Shown piece by piece: positions 47,477 through 57,182 of a DNA stretch of 64,000 bases. This DNA is from Tetradesmus obliquus (lineage: Eukaryota > Chlorophyta > Chlorophyceae > Sphaeropleales > Scenedesmaceae), in assembly GCA_030272155.1 (NCBI GenBank), contig CP126206.1, positions 186,001 through 250,000 on the forward strand. Direction: 5' to 3'. Made by a program: the position numbers and the translations under genes. How positions within the stretch are numbered: the stretch's first letter is position 1; every line of letters starts with the position of its first letter. The notes below the pieces were generated by a model. It ran no database searches and was not told the DNA's origin. It saw only the letters and a list, made by a program, of their open reading frames with translations.

Positions 47477-50400
47477 TCAGGACGCTGCCAGAGCAGCACG
47501 CACAGAGCGCTTGTCCAGGTACCTGGCCAGATTGCTGATGTGTCGCGTGAACGCAGCAGCATCACGAAAACCTGTACTGCCAGTCGTAAGCAGAACTACA
47601 CCATTGTCACGCACTTCCAGCACACGGAAAGGCCCACGCACACCATCTCCTAGGTTGGCAACAGGGCCTGAAACCACCTCAAGCACAAGATCGCCTTTAT
47701 TAAAAGTAACAGAGCTGTCAACAGTGCGGCGGGCACCACGCAGGGGCCAAGCACGCGCATTCCGCTGAAACTGCTGCTTTATCCTGACAAATACATCCTG
47801 ATCAACAGCCGCCAGCTGCTGACGCAACTGCGCTGCATGCAAAGCCGGATGCTCACATTCAAACAACTCAGGCCAAACCCACACTCTAGCAGATGCTGCT
47901 ACTGCCAACACATCACGTGCCAAAGGTAACACAGGCACAGGCTGTCTGCCAAACACCATCTCCTGCGGCGAAATGCCCAAGGTGGCATGTACACGAGCCC
48001 AGTACTGCTGCCGCATCACAGGAACACTCTGCACCCAATGAATCGGATGAGAGTTCACATGCCGCTCCAGCATGCTTTTGAAAGAGCCCACCAACCGCTC
48101 CGCCACACCATTAGCAGCAGGATGACAAGCTGACGTTTGAACATGCTTGATGCCTAAACGTGCCAGCAAATGACCAAACTGAACCTCAAACTCAGTACCA
48201 TTGTCACTGGTGACATGGCTGGGCACGAAGTACCGGCAGATCCAACTGTAGTAGAACGCCCGAGCAACCGAAGCAGCTGTCTTATCATAAATAACAGCAA
48301 ATTCTGCAGCCTTTGTAAAGTAATCGATCATAACCACCACCCAAGCCTTGAACACCTGCTCCTTTGCTTCAGGCAAATACAATCGTCCATATACATCAGC
48401 ACAAGGAGTCACGAAAGGGCCACACAAGTCGATATGCACATGCTCAAAAGGCCCCCGAACGACTGGCTCCTGCATGGGGAAAGGTGCAGGCAGTGCCAGC
48501 CGACGGCGCTGACACGCATCACACTGAGCCAGAAACAGCCGAACATCACCAGGCAAGCCCCGCCAGTGGAAATGCTGTTGCAAATAAGCACATGTCTGCT
48601 GGACCCCAGCATGTCCCAAAGCATCATGCATACTGCGCACCAGATCCCAGCGGTAGGACACAGGAGGGCAGCACAACCACACAGGATTAGCGCCTTTCAC
48701 ATGCCGTAACACCATCAACCAGTCCTGCAAAGTGCGGTGAGGCCGCAGAGCAGTAGCTCTGTGCCGTATGGCGCGTACTCTGCTGCGAGTCAAACCTTGT
48801 AGCACACCATCATCCATACCACTGCGCACATAAGCCAGCAAAAAATCATCCACGTGAGGATCTCCAGGTGCATACAGCAGCACTGTATCCGGATCGCACA
48901 GCTCAGAAACATTGGAAAACCAAGGGTCACATCCAGGGCAAAACCAGTCACCACTGGGAACAGTAGACATGGGTGGCATGACACAGCGCAGGTGAAAGCA
49001 CCGATCGCACCCAGAGCAGATTGCCATGTTATCAAAACCGCCAGGATCCTGACAAACCTCACAACCCACCGCATCGAAATCCGACTGCTTCACAACACTG
49101 CTAGGCCACGCAGCGCTGCAAATCACCAAAGCACCAGCAGAAACACTCTCCCGCCGACCATCCTCATGCTCCAGAACACACGAACTACCAGGTTGCGGAC
49201 GTGACAAGTAGTCAGCCACACAGTTGGTGGATCCTTTGATATATTGCACCGAAAAATCATACGCCTGCAACTGCATCGCCCACCTCTCCAGCTTGGAGTT
49301 GGTGAAACGCGCGCTGTCAAGCCACTCCAGAGCTTTGTGGTCTGTGCGCAGCAAGAAACGATTGCCATGCAGATAGTAGTGAAATTTATCAACCGCCCAC
49401 TTCACAGCCAGACATTCACCTTCTGTAGCAGCATAGTTCTGCTCAGCAGCAGTGAGCGCACGTGAAGCAAACGCAAGAGGATGCTCCTCACCATCCGCAT
49501 TTGCCTGTGACAAAACTGCCCCAATCGCCAGCCGACTCCAATCTGTTGTCAAAATAAACGACAGGGCCCAGTCTGGAAGTGCAAGCACTGGCGCAGAGCA
49601 CAGCGCCTGCTTCACCGTATCAAAAGCAGCAACAGCCTCAACTGTCCAAACATACGGCACATTGCGGCGCGTCATTAGCTGCAGCGGCGCACACATCGCT
49701 GCATAACCGCTGATGTACTTTCTGTACTGCTCCATAACGCCCAAAACACCTTTCATACCTTTGACCGAATTAGGACGGGGCAGATCCATGATGGCAGCCA
49801 CCTTATCCATAACAGGCCGAATGCCCCGAGCAGATACCAAATGGCCCAGGCACACAACTTCCGGTACACAGAAACGGCACTTCATAGGATTCATCTTCAA
49901 GTTGTACTCTCGGCTACGTCGAAAGACACACGCCAAGGAAGCCAACTGCTGCTCAAAAGTTGCTGTAAACACAAAAGTATCATCTATGTATGTTTTTGCA
50001 CCGCTCACACTATCCAGAACCTCATCCATCAGCCGCTGAAACGTAGATGGCGCAGACATCATGCCCATGGCCATCCTGCAAAATTCAAAATTGCCAAAAG
50101 GAGTAGTAAAACCAGTCTTATGGCAATCTTCCTCCTTCATTGGCACCTGCCAAAACCCCGTCACATAATCCATCTGAGACCACAACGTACATCCACCCAT
50201 AGCTGCATGCACCTCCTCGATGCGGGGCAGAGGGTAGGGATCTGGCAGAGTGGCCTTGTTGAGTGCACGCAGATCCACACACAGACGCAGGCCCCCATTA
50301 GGCTTTTTCACCAACACAACCGGGCTCATCCAAGCAGACTTGCTGGGCCGAATCACCCCAAGCCGTACCAAACGCTTCAACTCAACACGCAGCCACAGCG

Positions 50401-50719
50401 ACTCGTGATGGCTCAGCTTGTAAGGCCGCTGCGTCACCGGCTCAGCAGAACCAGTGGGGATGCAGTGAAACACTCCTTTCTCATCAGGCACACAACCAAG
50501 AACTGTATCATCAACCGCAAAAACGTCACCATACTCAAACAACAAAGCCTGTAGCTGTTCAAACTGCTGCAGCGGAAGATGCAAATATGCCTCGCGCTGC
50601 AGTTGCAACGCGCGCAGCAGCGCCTCATGCTGCTGCTCACCACCAACCTCCGAAGCCGTCGGTGAGCTGGGCGCATCACCAGGCATGAAGCACAACTCCT
50701 CATTATCACTGGACATCAA
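47477..50719 (-). CDS. pol: Ty3/Gypsy Pol polyprotein (RT-RNase H-PHD finger-integrase)
   Basis: One uninterrupted 1080-aa frame. Reverse transcriptase spans about 95-290 (catalytic D184 in QMDY, YIDD at 244-247). RNase H spans about 385-510 (D393 in TTDWS, E433, D460 in TDHKAL, D503). Residues 553-597 form a C4HC3 PHD finger (C553, C556, C568, C571, H576, C579, C594, C597, with W592 in DWFCPGC). Integrase follows: H-H-C-C zinc site (H698, H703, C733, C736), DD35E core (D764, D839, E874), then a C-terminal KGDLV...GVRGPFRV region resembling the GPY/F module. By family it makes and integrates cDNA from the element's RNA. No stop or frameshift is seen, so the element could be recently active. 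The protease is in the upstream ORF. No chromodomain was recognised. Confidence 0.92.
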   Translation of the reverse strand: MMSSDNEELCFMPGDAPSSPTASEVGGEQQHEALLRALQLQREAYLHLPLQQFEQLQALLFEYGDVFAVDDTVLGCVPDEKGVFHCIPTGSAEPVTQRPYKLSHHESLWLRVELKRLVRLGVIRPSKSAWMSPVVLVKKPNGGLRLCVDLRALNKATLPDPYPLPRIEEVHAAMGGCTLWSQMDYVTGFWQVPMKEEDCHKTGFTTPFGNFEFCRMAMGMMSAPSTFQRLMDEVLDSVSGAKTYIDDTFVFTATFEQQLASLACVFRRSREYNLKMNPMKCRFCVPEVVCLGHLVSARGIRPVMDKVAAIMDLPRPNSVKGMKGVLGVMEQYRKYISGYAAMCAPLQLMTRRNVPYVWTVEAVAAFDTVKQALCSAPVLALPDWALSFILTTDWSRLAIGAVLSQANADGEEHPLAFASRALTAAEQNYAATEGECLAVKWAVDKFHYYLHGNRFLLRTDHKALEWLDSARFTNSKLERWAMQLQAYDFSVQYIKGSTNCVADYLSRPQPGSSCVLEHEDGRRESVSAGALVICSAAWPSSVVKQSDFDAVGCEVCQDPGGFDNMAICSGCDRCFHLRCVMPPMSTVPSGDWFCPGCDPWFSNVSELCDPDTVLLYAPGDPHVDDFLLAYVRSGMDDGVLQGLTRSRVRAIRHRATALRPHRTLQDWLMVLRHVKGANPVWLCCPPVSYRWDLVRSMHDALGHAGVQQTCAYLQQHFHWRGLPGDVRLFLAQCDACQRRRLALPAPFPMQEPVVRGPFEHVHIDLCGPFVTPCADVYGRLYLPEAKEQVFKAWVVVMIDYFTKAAEFAVIYDKTAASVARAFYYSWICRYFVPSHVTSDNGTEFEVQFGHLLARLGIKHVQTSACHPAANGVAERLVGSFKSMLERHVNSHPIHWVQSVPVMRQQYWARVHATLGISPQEMVFGRQPVPVLPLARDVLAVAASARVWVWPELFECEHPALHAAQLRQQLAAVDQDVFVRIKQQFQRNARAWPLRGARRTVDSSVTFNKGDLVLEVVSGPVANLGDGVRGPFRVLEVRDNGVVLLTTGSTGFRDAAAFTRHISNLARYLDKRSVRAALAAS

Positions 50720-50776
50720 CTAAAACGAGGTTGAAGGGGTGTTTACTCCACAACCAGCTGACTGCTGCTCACCAAC

Positions 50777-51670
50777 CTAGCGGCCTGCTGCCAGCAACGA
50801 CTCCAGGGGCACGCGCTTGCCGTAGCAGCGGTGCCTGTGCACGACGTAGTGCCCGGCGATGCGCGCCGTGAAGATCCAGGAGGCGCGCAGGTGCTGCGGC
50901 ACGTACCAAGGAGGCTGCGGGTACGCCTGGCCGCGCCGCGCATACTGCCGCGGCACCGGCAGCTGCAGCTCTGCGCCAACCTGCCTGTTGTGCCAGCTGC
51001 GGCTGAAGATCTTGGCTCCGTATGTGTTACAGAAGTCAAGCCCCAGAGTGATGGGGAAGTTGGCTCCCTCCATGACCAAGAAGTGCTGCGGGTACACGCC
51101 AAGGCCCAGGCCCACCGGTACGCTGCGTAGCACGTGTGTGGCGGGCACCTGTACGGGTCCTGCAAACATGCCCACGCAAAGGGGGTCATCCAGCGAGATG
51201 AGGGCGCACGAGGAGCCAAGCTTGCCCAGCACTGACACCAGGTCCTGCGCTTGCGCCAGGCTCACAACACTATGCCCGCAACCACTGTCGACAACAAACT
51301 CCACGCTCGCGCCGGCAATGTCGCCGCCCACCCGCATCTGCTCTGCTACGCTCAGGTCCACTGCCTCAGAGGTCAGTGCCTGCTTGTACGGCTGTGCGGC
51401 CGCGCTGTTGTTGCTGCTGTTGCGGCGGCCCTGCACACCTGCACTGCTGCAGCTGAAAGCAGCAGCAGGCCGCATGGCGCCTGTCTGAATGAACAGACCC
51501 TGAGGCGGGCTACTGCCGCCGCCGCTGCTGATTGTACCAGCCGGCCGGCCAGCAGCGCTGCTGCTGGCCCTGTGGCTACCGCCGCCGCTGCTGACTGTTT
51601 TTGGCCCTGCCTCATCGTAGCTGTCGCTGCAGCTGTCAGGGTCGCACAACGCAGGCAGGTCAGCAGCCGA

Positions 51671-51701
<31 letters not shown>

Positions 51702-52654
51702 ACGCGAGCTGGCCGGCCAGCAGCGCTGCTGCTGCCGTTGTCGCCAAAGAAGTCACACATGACTGCTCCCAGCACTAAGCCCGGGAACAGTTGCGGATCA
51801 AATGCTATGCCCAGCTGCTTGAAGGCCTCGCGTATGGGGTCGGCACCTGCACTGCCCGCCAGCTGCATCACCTGTCGCAGCTGCATCACAATCGGTGCTG
51901 TCATCACGCTGTGCTTCAGCCTGCTCAGAGGGTCGGCAGAAGCGCTAACTGCTGGCTGGTCTGCAGGAGCGCCGGCTCCTGCAGGTTGATCATCCGCGCC
52001 TGGCACCACTGCCTCGGCGCCGCGCGGCTTGATAGCTGTACGCCGCGCGCCAGGCTTGGCCGTAGCCAGCAGCAGATCAGGGCCACCAGGGCCCCTGTCA
52101 ATGCTGCTGCCCGACCCGCCCTTGCTGTTGCTGCTGCTGTGGCTGCTGCCGGAGTCAGCAGCGTCGCAGCCTTCCAAACCCCCAATTGCCCCGCCCGCTG
52201 CTGCAGCGCTGTTGCTGCCCTGGATGTCAGGTGACGCCGCCCAGCTGACCTGGTGGCTGCTGCCAGAGGCAGCAGCGCCGCTTGGAGGGCTGCTGTTGCC
52301 CAGGGGCGTGAATGCCCCCAAACTGATGTACCTGCCACTGCTGCTGCTGCTGCTGCTGCTGACCCTGTCAACGTGCGGAGCGCACGCCAGGAAGTCGTTG
52401 AAGGTCGAGTTGCTGATGGCTGATTTGCCGATCCCTGCGCGGGCCAGGAAAATGCTCTTGCTGCCTGGCGGCTGCACACGCATGGCGCCCATGAACGCGC
52501 CGGGCGGCCCGAAGTCCAGCCCAGGCTGCTGCTGGTGCCACTGGCGCTGATCCAGGTCAAAAGCCCCGCCGCGGCCGCCACGCTGCTGCTGCCCGCGCCC
52601 GCCCTGCTGGCGCGCCCCGCCCAGAGCCCCGCCTGCAGCGCCCATGTAGGAACG

Positions 52655-52689
<35 letters not shown>

Positions 52690-53881
52690 TCGGTGCGGCC
52701 TGCAGCTGCTGCTGCGGCTTCTGCACCGGCGGCTTCAGCTGGCCAGTCTGCGCGTCATAGCTGCGGCATATTGCCTGCAGCATGTTGAAGCAAACAGCTG
52801 CGTCATTGCCCTTCTGCACGGCTGTGGTCGCCTGGTTCTGTAGCTGCTGCTTGAGGATCATGACCATAGGGTCGACGCCAAAGTATGTGAACACCCGCTC
52901 CAGCTCCTCCAGCGGATGCGGCAGCGGCATCCTGAAGTCGCCATGCAGCTTGACGATCCGCTGCAGGAACGACGCTGCCGGCTCCGTCTTTGGGTTCCAG
53001 CCTACTGCTGAAAGCCTGGACAGAGCAATCAGCAGGTCCGCTGGCTTGCTGGGGTTAGCTGCCTCCACGCCGCGCAGGAACGCCTCCACATCCGTGCCGT
53101 GGGCCAGCTCCGGCCCAAAGCTCTCCCGTATCTTGGCAGACACCTTGCTCCTGACCATGCCAATGACACGGGAGCTGCGTACCAGGGGCACACAGTCATC
53201 TACGCTGGCCAGGGCTGTGCGCACTGACCCTGTCCACGCTGGCGCGTTCATGGTCGACACAAACTCTATGACTGGCTTGAGCGCTGCCTCAATCTCGTTC
53301 TGCGCTGCCTTGACCTCTGCCAGAGACGGCCTGTTGCTGCGGCGCGGGCTGCGCTGCTTCTTGCCACTGCTCCTGCTGCGGTAGGGCAGTGGCTGCTCGG
53401 CCACACTGCCCCGCCTGTGACTGCTGTTCCCGCCTCTGCCGCTGCCTGAACTACTGCTGCTACCACTGGCAGCATAGTAAGGCCGCTCCTGCTGCTGCTG
53501 CCCTACAGGCACAGCCACTGCTGCTGCTGCTGCTGCTGGAAGGCCTGAGTTCATCAGCTGCGCAGCAACGCCGTTAGCGAGCTGCTGCTGTGACAGCTGC
53601 AGAGCGTTGACCATAGCGCCGCGCGCCTGCGCCAGGTCCCTGAACTCCACGATGAGATACCGCACGGCGTCCTCAGCAGTGCTGTCGCTACTCAGCTCGC
53701 TGCGAAACCTGTCTACATTCATACCCAGATCGAACAAATCATTCAGAAACTTGAGGTATAGCGGGTCCCGCAAGCAAGCGGGCGCCTCGGTAAGCGCAAG
53801 CTGGGGCATGGCCATCCTACACAAGAGCTGACCCCTCAATCTCCACCATAAAGAGCGCTGCAAATCACAGACTACACGCAT
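50777..53881 (-). CDS. gag: Ty3/Gypsy Gag-protease polyprotein
   Basis: This 1034-aa frame lies upstream of Pol on the same strand and is separated from it by 57 bp. The likely start is the MAMPQLALTEAP methionine at 53815 rather than the first Met at 53881. The N-terminal half (residues about 190-390, with EPAASFLQRIVKLHGDFRMP and LQNQATTAVQKG) has the helical look of a Gag capsid. The middle is low complexity (Gln, Gly, Ser runs). An aspartic protease lies near the C-terminus: VVDSGCGHSVVSL with D865, and LGLDF about 85 residues later. No CCHC zinc knuckle was recognised. Pol starts at a new ATG rather than by obvious frameshift. Confidence 0.85.
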
Positions 53882-55640
53882 GCCTATGCCGGTAGCGCAG
53901 TGCTTGCAGTGGCCTGGGGCGCATCTGTGGCACAGCTAGGCTAGCATTGCAAACAACCAGGCGCCCACGGCTGCCAGTTTCTCAACTGCTTGCAGCGCAC
54001 CAGTAGATGGGCACGCTTCTTTCTCCACATGCACGACAGAAAACATGCATGCAGCGCCCCTGTTGCTGTGAGCTTTGCTGTACAACACATGTGCGTGCGC
54101 AGCGCATGCCCAACACGGCAGGCATCAAGACAACATGCACCCAGCAGGGTTGGCGCAAGCATATTGCTGCAGCGCAGTGCTAGCAGTGGCCTGGTGCGCA
54201 TCTGCGGCACAGCTAGGCTAGCATTGCAAACATGTTTTTACAACCATGCGCCCACTGCTGCCACAGTTGACAGGCTGCGGCGCACCAAAAGCGGGTACCC
54301 TTGACATTGCCACATGCACAATAGCAGGCAAGCATCCAACGTGAGTGCGGCTGTGCGTGCGCAGCGGCAGGCACAACAGGAGGCAATAACACAACATGTA
54401 CCCAGCAGGATGCTGCAAGCATATGCCGGCAGCGCAGTGCTCGCAGTGGCCGGGCGCGCATCTGCGGCACAGCTAGGCTAGCAGTGCAACGCAACGTGTA
54501 CGTATGAACAACAATAACAACAGCCTGCTGCATGCACAGCACCAGACATGCATAGGGCATCAGCGCTGCTGTTCATCTGCTGCGCTTGCTTAGCGAAAGC
54601 AAACACGCCTGTTTATTGAGTATTAAACGACACATGTCATACTGCGATGCTGAAATGTTTTCACATTGAATGTGTAATCTTTCTGACCTCACACTCACCA
54701 TGTCGTGCTGATACGCTGCTGATACGCTGCAATGCAACCAGCTGCAGTGACCAGCTGGTCACGTCATGGTCACTCATGGTCACAGCACACGGCTGCGCGC
54801 TCTCTGTGCATGTGGAAATAGAAGCGCGCCCATCAGGCCCAACTCGGCATGCTTCAAAGCAACATCCACACACCAGAGTTCCTGCAAGCATCTGTCGGCA
54901 GCGCAGTGCTCACAGTGGCTTGGCGCATCTGCGGCACCTGGCAGGCTAGTCTTAAATCATGAAAGCACCCGCGGCAGCCACACTTCACGCCGCCTGCAGC
55001 GCCCAGCAGGCAGGTGCCCTTACCATACTGCCACATGCATGACAGCAGACAAGCATGCAGCGGGAGTGCGGCTGCGCGCTCGCTGTGCATGTGCGTGCGC
55101 ATGCGCGCTGCGCAGCGGCAGGTCCAACACGGCATGCTTCAAAGCAACATCCACACACCAGAGTTGCTGCAAGCTGGCAGTGGCCTGGCGCATCTGCTGC
55201 ACCAGACAGACAGGTTAGTAGTGGAACAAACATCACCCGTGGCACATTTCACACAGCCTGCAGCGCATCCCTTGACAAACTGCCACATGCACGACAGCAG
55301 GCAAGCATGCAGCGTTAATGCGGCTGCGCGCTTGCTGCGCGTGTGCAGCGGCAGGCCCAGCACGGCTGGCGCAGATTGACAAGCACACACAAGGGCTGCT
55401 GCATACATATGCCTGCAGCACAGGGATTGCAGTGGCCTGGCGCAGCTGCGGTCCACCTGGAAACCCAGTGAAATCCAGCATGCACATACAAGAAACATCT
55501 CGTTTTTGCCGTGTAGTCAGAAGTAAGAGAACACACAACAGCACGCCTCATGCACAGCAGCCCAACCTTCATAGAGCATCAGCAATATTGCGCATCTGCT
55601 GCGCATGCGCAGCAGCAGGCCAGCATGTCAGGTGATGAGT
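53880..55640. repeat. Degenerate satellite block, right of the Gypsy element
   Basis: CAGTGGCCTGG-type anchors recur near 53906, 54187, 54445, 54915, 55180 and 55430, giving units of about 250-280 bp (one interval is about 470). Each unit carries ACATGCACGACAGCAG..AAGCATGCAGCG and GGCAGGCCCAACACGGCAGGC variants. The units match the block at 46041-46790, so the retrotransposon appears to lie within one satellite array. No coding capacity is supported. Confidence 0.7.
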
Positions 55641-56016
55641 ACAAAATGCCACTACAATGCTACAATGTCCTTAGGATGGACGTGCAACTCTTTGGAGCTC
55701 CATACTCACCATGCCGTGCTGGAATGTTGCTCGGCAACCAGCTTCATGAAGCTGATCAGCTGGTTACTATTGAGAGTGGCTGGGGTAAGCAATTGCAGGA
55801 AGGCCCGTCCATAAGAAGGCCTTTTACATAGTCACAGCAAACTGCAAGCTTTCAGCTTTCACAGCAGGGAGTACCATAGCAAAGGAACAGCCTGGTCATG
55901 ACCTGATCAGGCCGAGACAGCAACACCGCAGGCAGCTCTACTGAGTTCAGCATGGCATGCTTGCTCCTGAAGACGAGCTTGAAGTGGTAAAAGAGCGCAG
56001 GTGTCAGCAGTCCATC
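55641..56016. other. Short unassigned stretch
   Basis: No gene or repeat was recognised, apart from a weak resemblance of 55819-55855 (TAGTCACAGCAAACTGC) to 56871-56893 (TAGTCACGGGAAACTGC). Confidence 0.3.
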
Positions 56017-56915
56017 CATCCATCCATTACTAAAAAGAAATACGGTCCGTCAGTCAGTCAGTCAGTCAGTCAGTCAGTCAGTCAGAAGCCTGGCTTAGGA
56101 CCTGGCCGTTGAACCCCAGGGCGATTCGAAAAATTGCAGAGGACGCAAATGAAGGCGCGAGAGCAGCCGATCAGAGTTAGATTGGGCACTTGAAATCGAT
56201 TCGAGGCCGTGGGCTGGGTGAGGCGGTGTTCTGTTGCGGGGTGCTACTGCAAAACATCACGGGCTACAGCAGACACAGAAGGCAGCGCAGCGAAATTTTC
56301 TGAAAAGCGATGGCTCGAGACGAATACTACAAGCGAAAGGCGCCCGGGGTAGGGATGATCATGGTTGGCTTCTGAAATTGCAGGTGTTGCAGTTGCTGTC
56401 TTGAGGACAGCACCAGCAAGCACAGGTGCCTCCCATCCATCCATCCATTACTAAAAAGAAATACGGTCCGTCAGTCAGTCAGTCAGTCAGTCAGTCAGTC
56501 AGAAGCCTGGCTTAGGACCTGGCCGTTGAACCCCAGGGCGATTCGAAAAATTGCAGAGGACGCAAATGAAGGCGCGAGAGCAGCCGATCAGAGTTAGATT
56601 GGGCACTTGAAATCGATTCGAGGCCGTGGGCTGGGTGAGGCGGTGTTCTGTTGCGGGGTGCTACTGCAAAACATCACGGGCTACAGCAGACACAGAAGGC
56701 AGTGCAGCGAAATTTTCTGAAAAGCGATGGCTCGAGACGAATACTACAAGCGAAAGGCGCCCGGGGTAGGGATGATCATGGTTGGCTTCTGAAATTGCAG
56801 GTGTTGCAGTTGCTGTCTTGAGGACAGCACCAGCAAGCACGGGTGCCTCCCATCCTTACTAGAAAAGGGGTGACGTAGTCACGGGAAACTGCTAGTTACT
56901 AAAAAGAAATACGGA

Positions 56916-56947
<32 letters not shown>

Positions 56948-56993
56948 CAGTCAGAAGCCTGGCTTAGGACCTGGCCGTTGAACCCCAGGGCGT
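56017..56993. repeat. Tandem 421-bp repeat with (GTCA)n, two full and one partial copy
   Basis: Copy 1 starts near 56017 and copy 2 near 56438, with a 421-bp period and nearly identical sequence (for example GCAGCGCAG versus GCAGTGCAG). Copy 3 (about 56895-56993) is truncated after AACCCCAGGGCG and is preceded by an extra 27 or so bases. Each copy opens with CATCC repeats, then ACTAAAAAGAAATACGG and a run of GTCA units. No gene is present. Confidence 0.85.
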
Positions 56994-57182
56994 CTGCGGA
57001 ACTCCGTGAACACAGCAGTGCAGCGTCGTATCAAGATCAGGTTTTTTTACCGCACACCTATGAGATGCAACGACTTGCGATCAGCGCTGTTCCTTAATGC
57101 TGCAGTGAACTGCTGTCGCGGTTGTACCCACCAAGCACTGCGTCATTGACTGTGGAGTTTGAAGGATGCGTCTAAGCTGTAC

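Noticed and set aside
56017-56993. 421-bp repeats as a pair of LTRs
   Set aside because: The copies are directly adjacent with no internal coding region, and a third partial copy follows. This is a tandem repeat, not an LTR pair.
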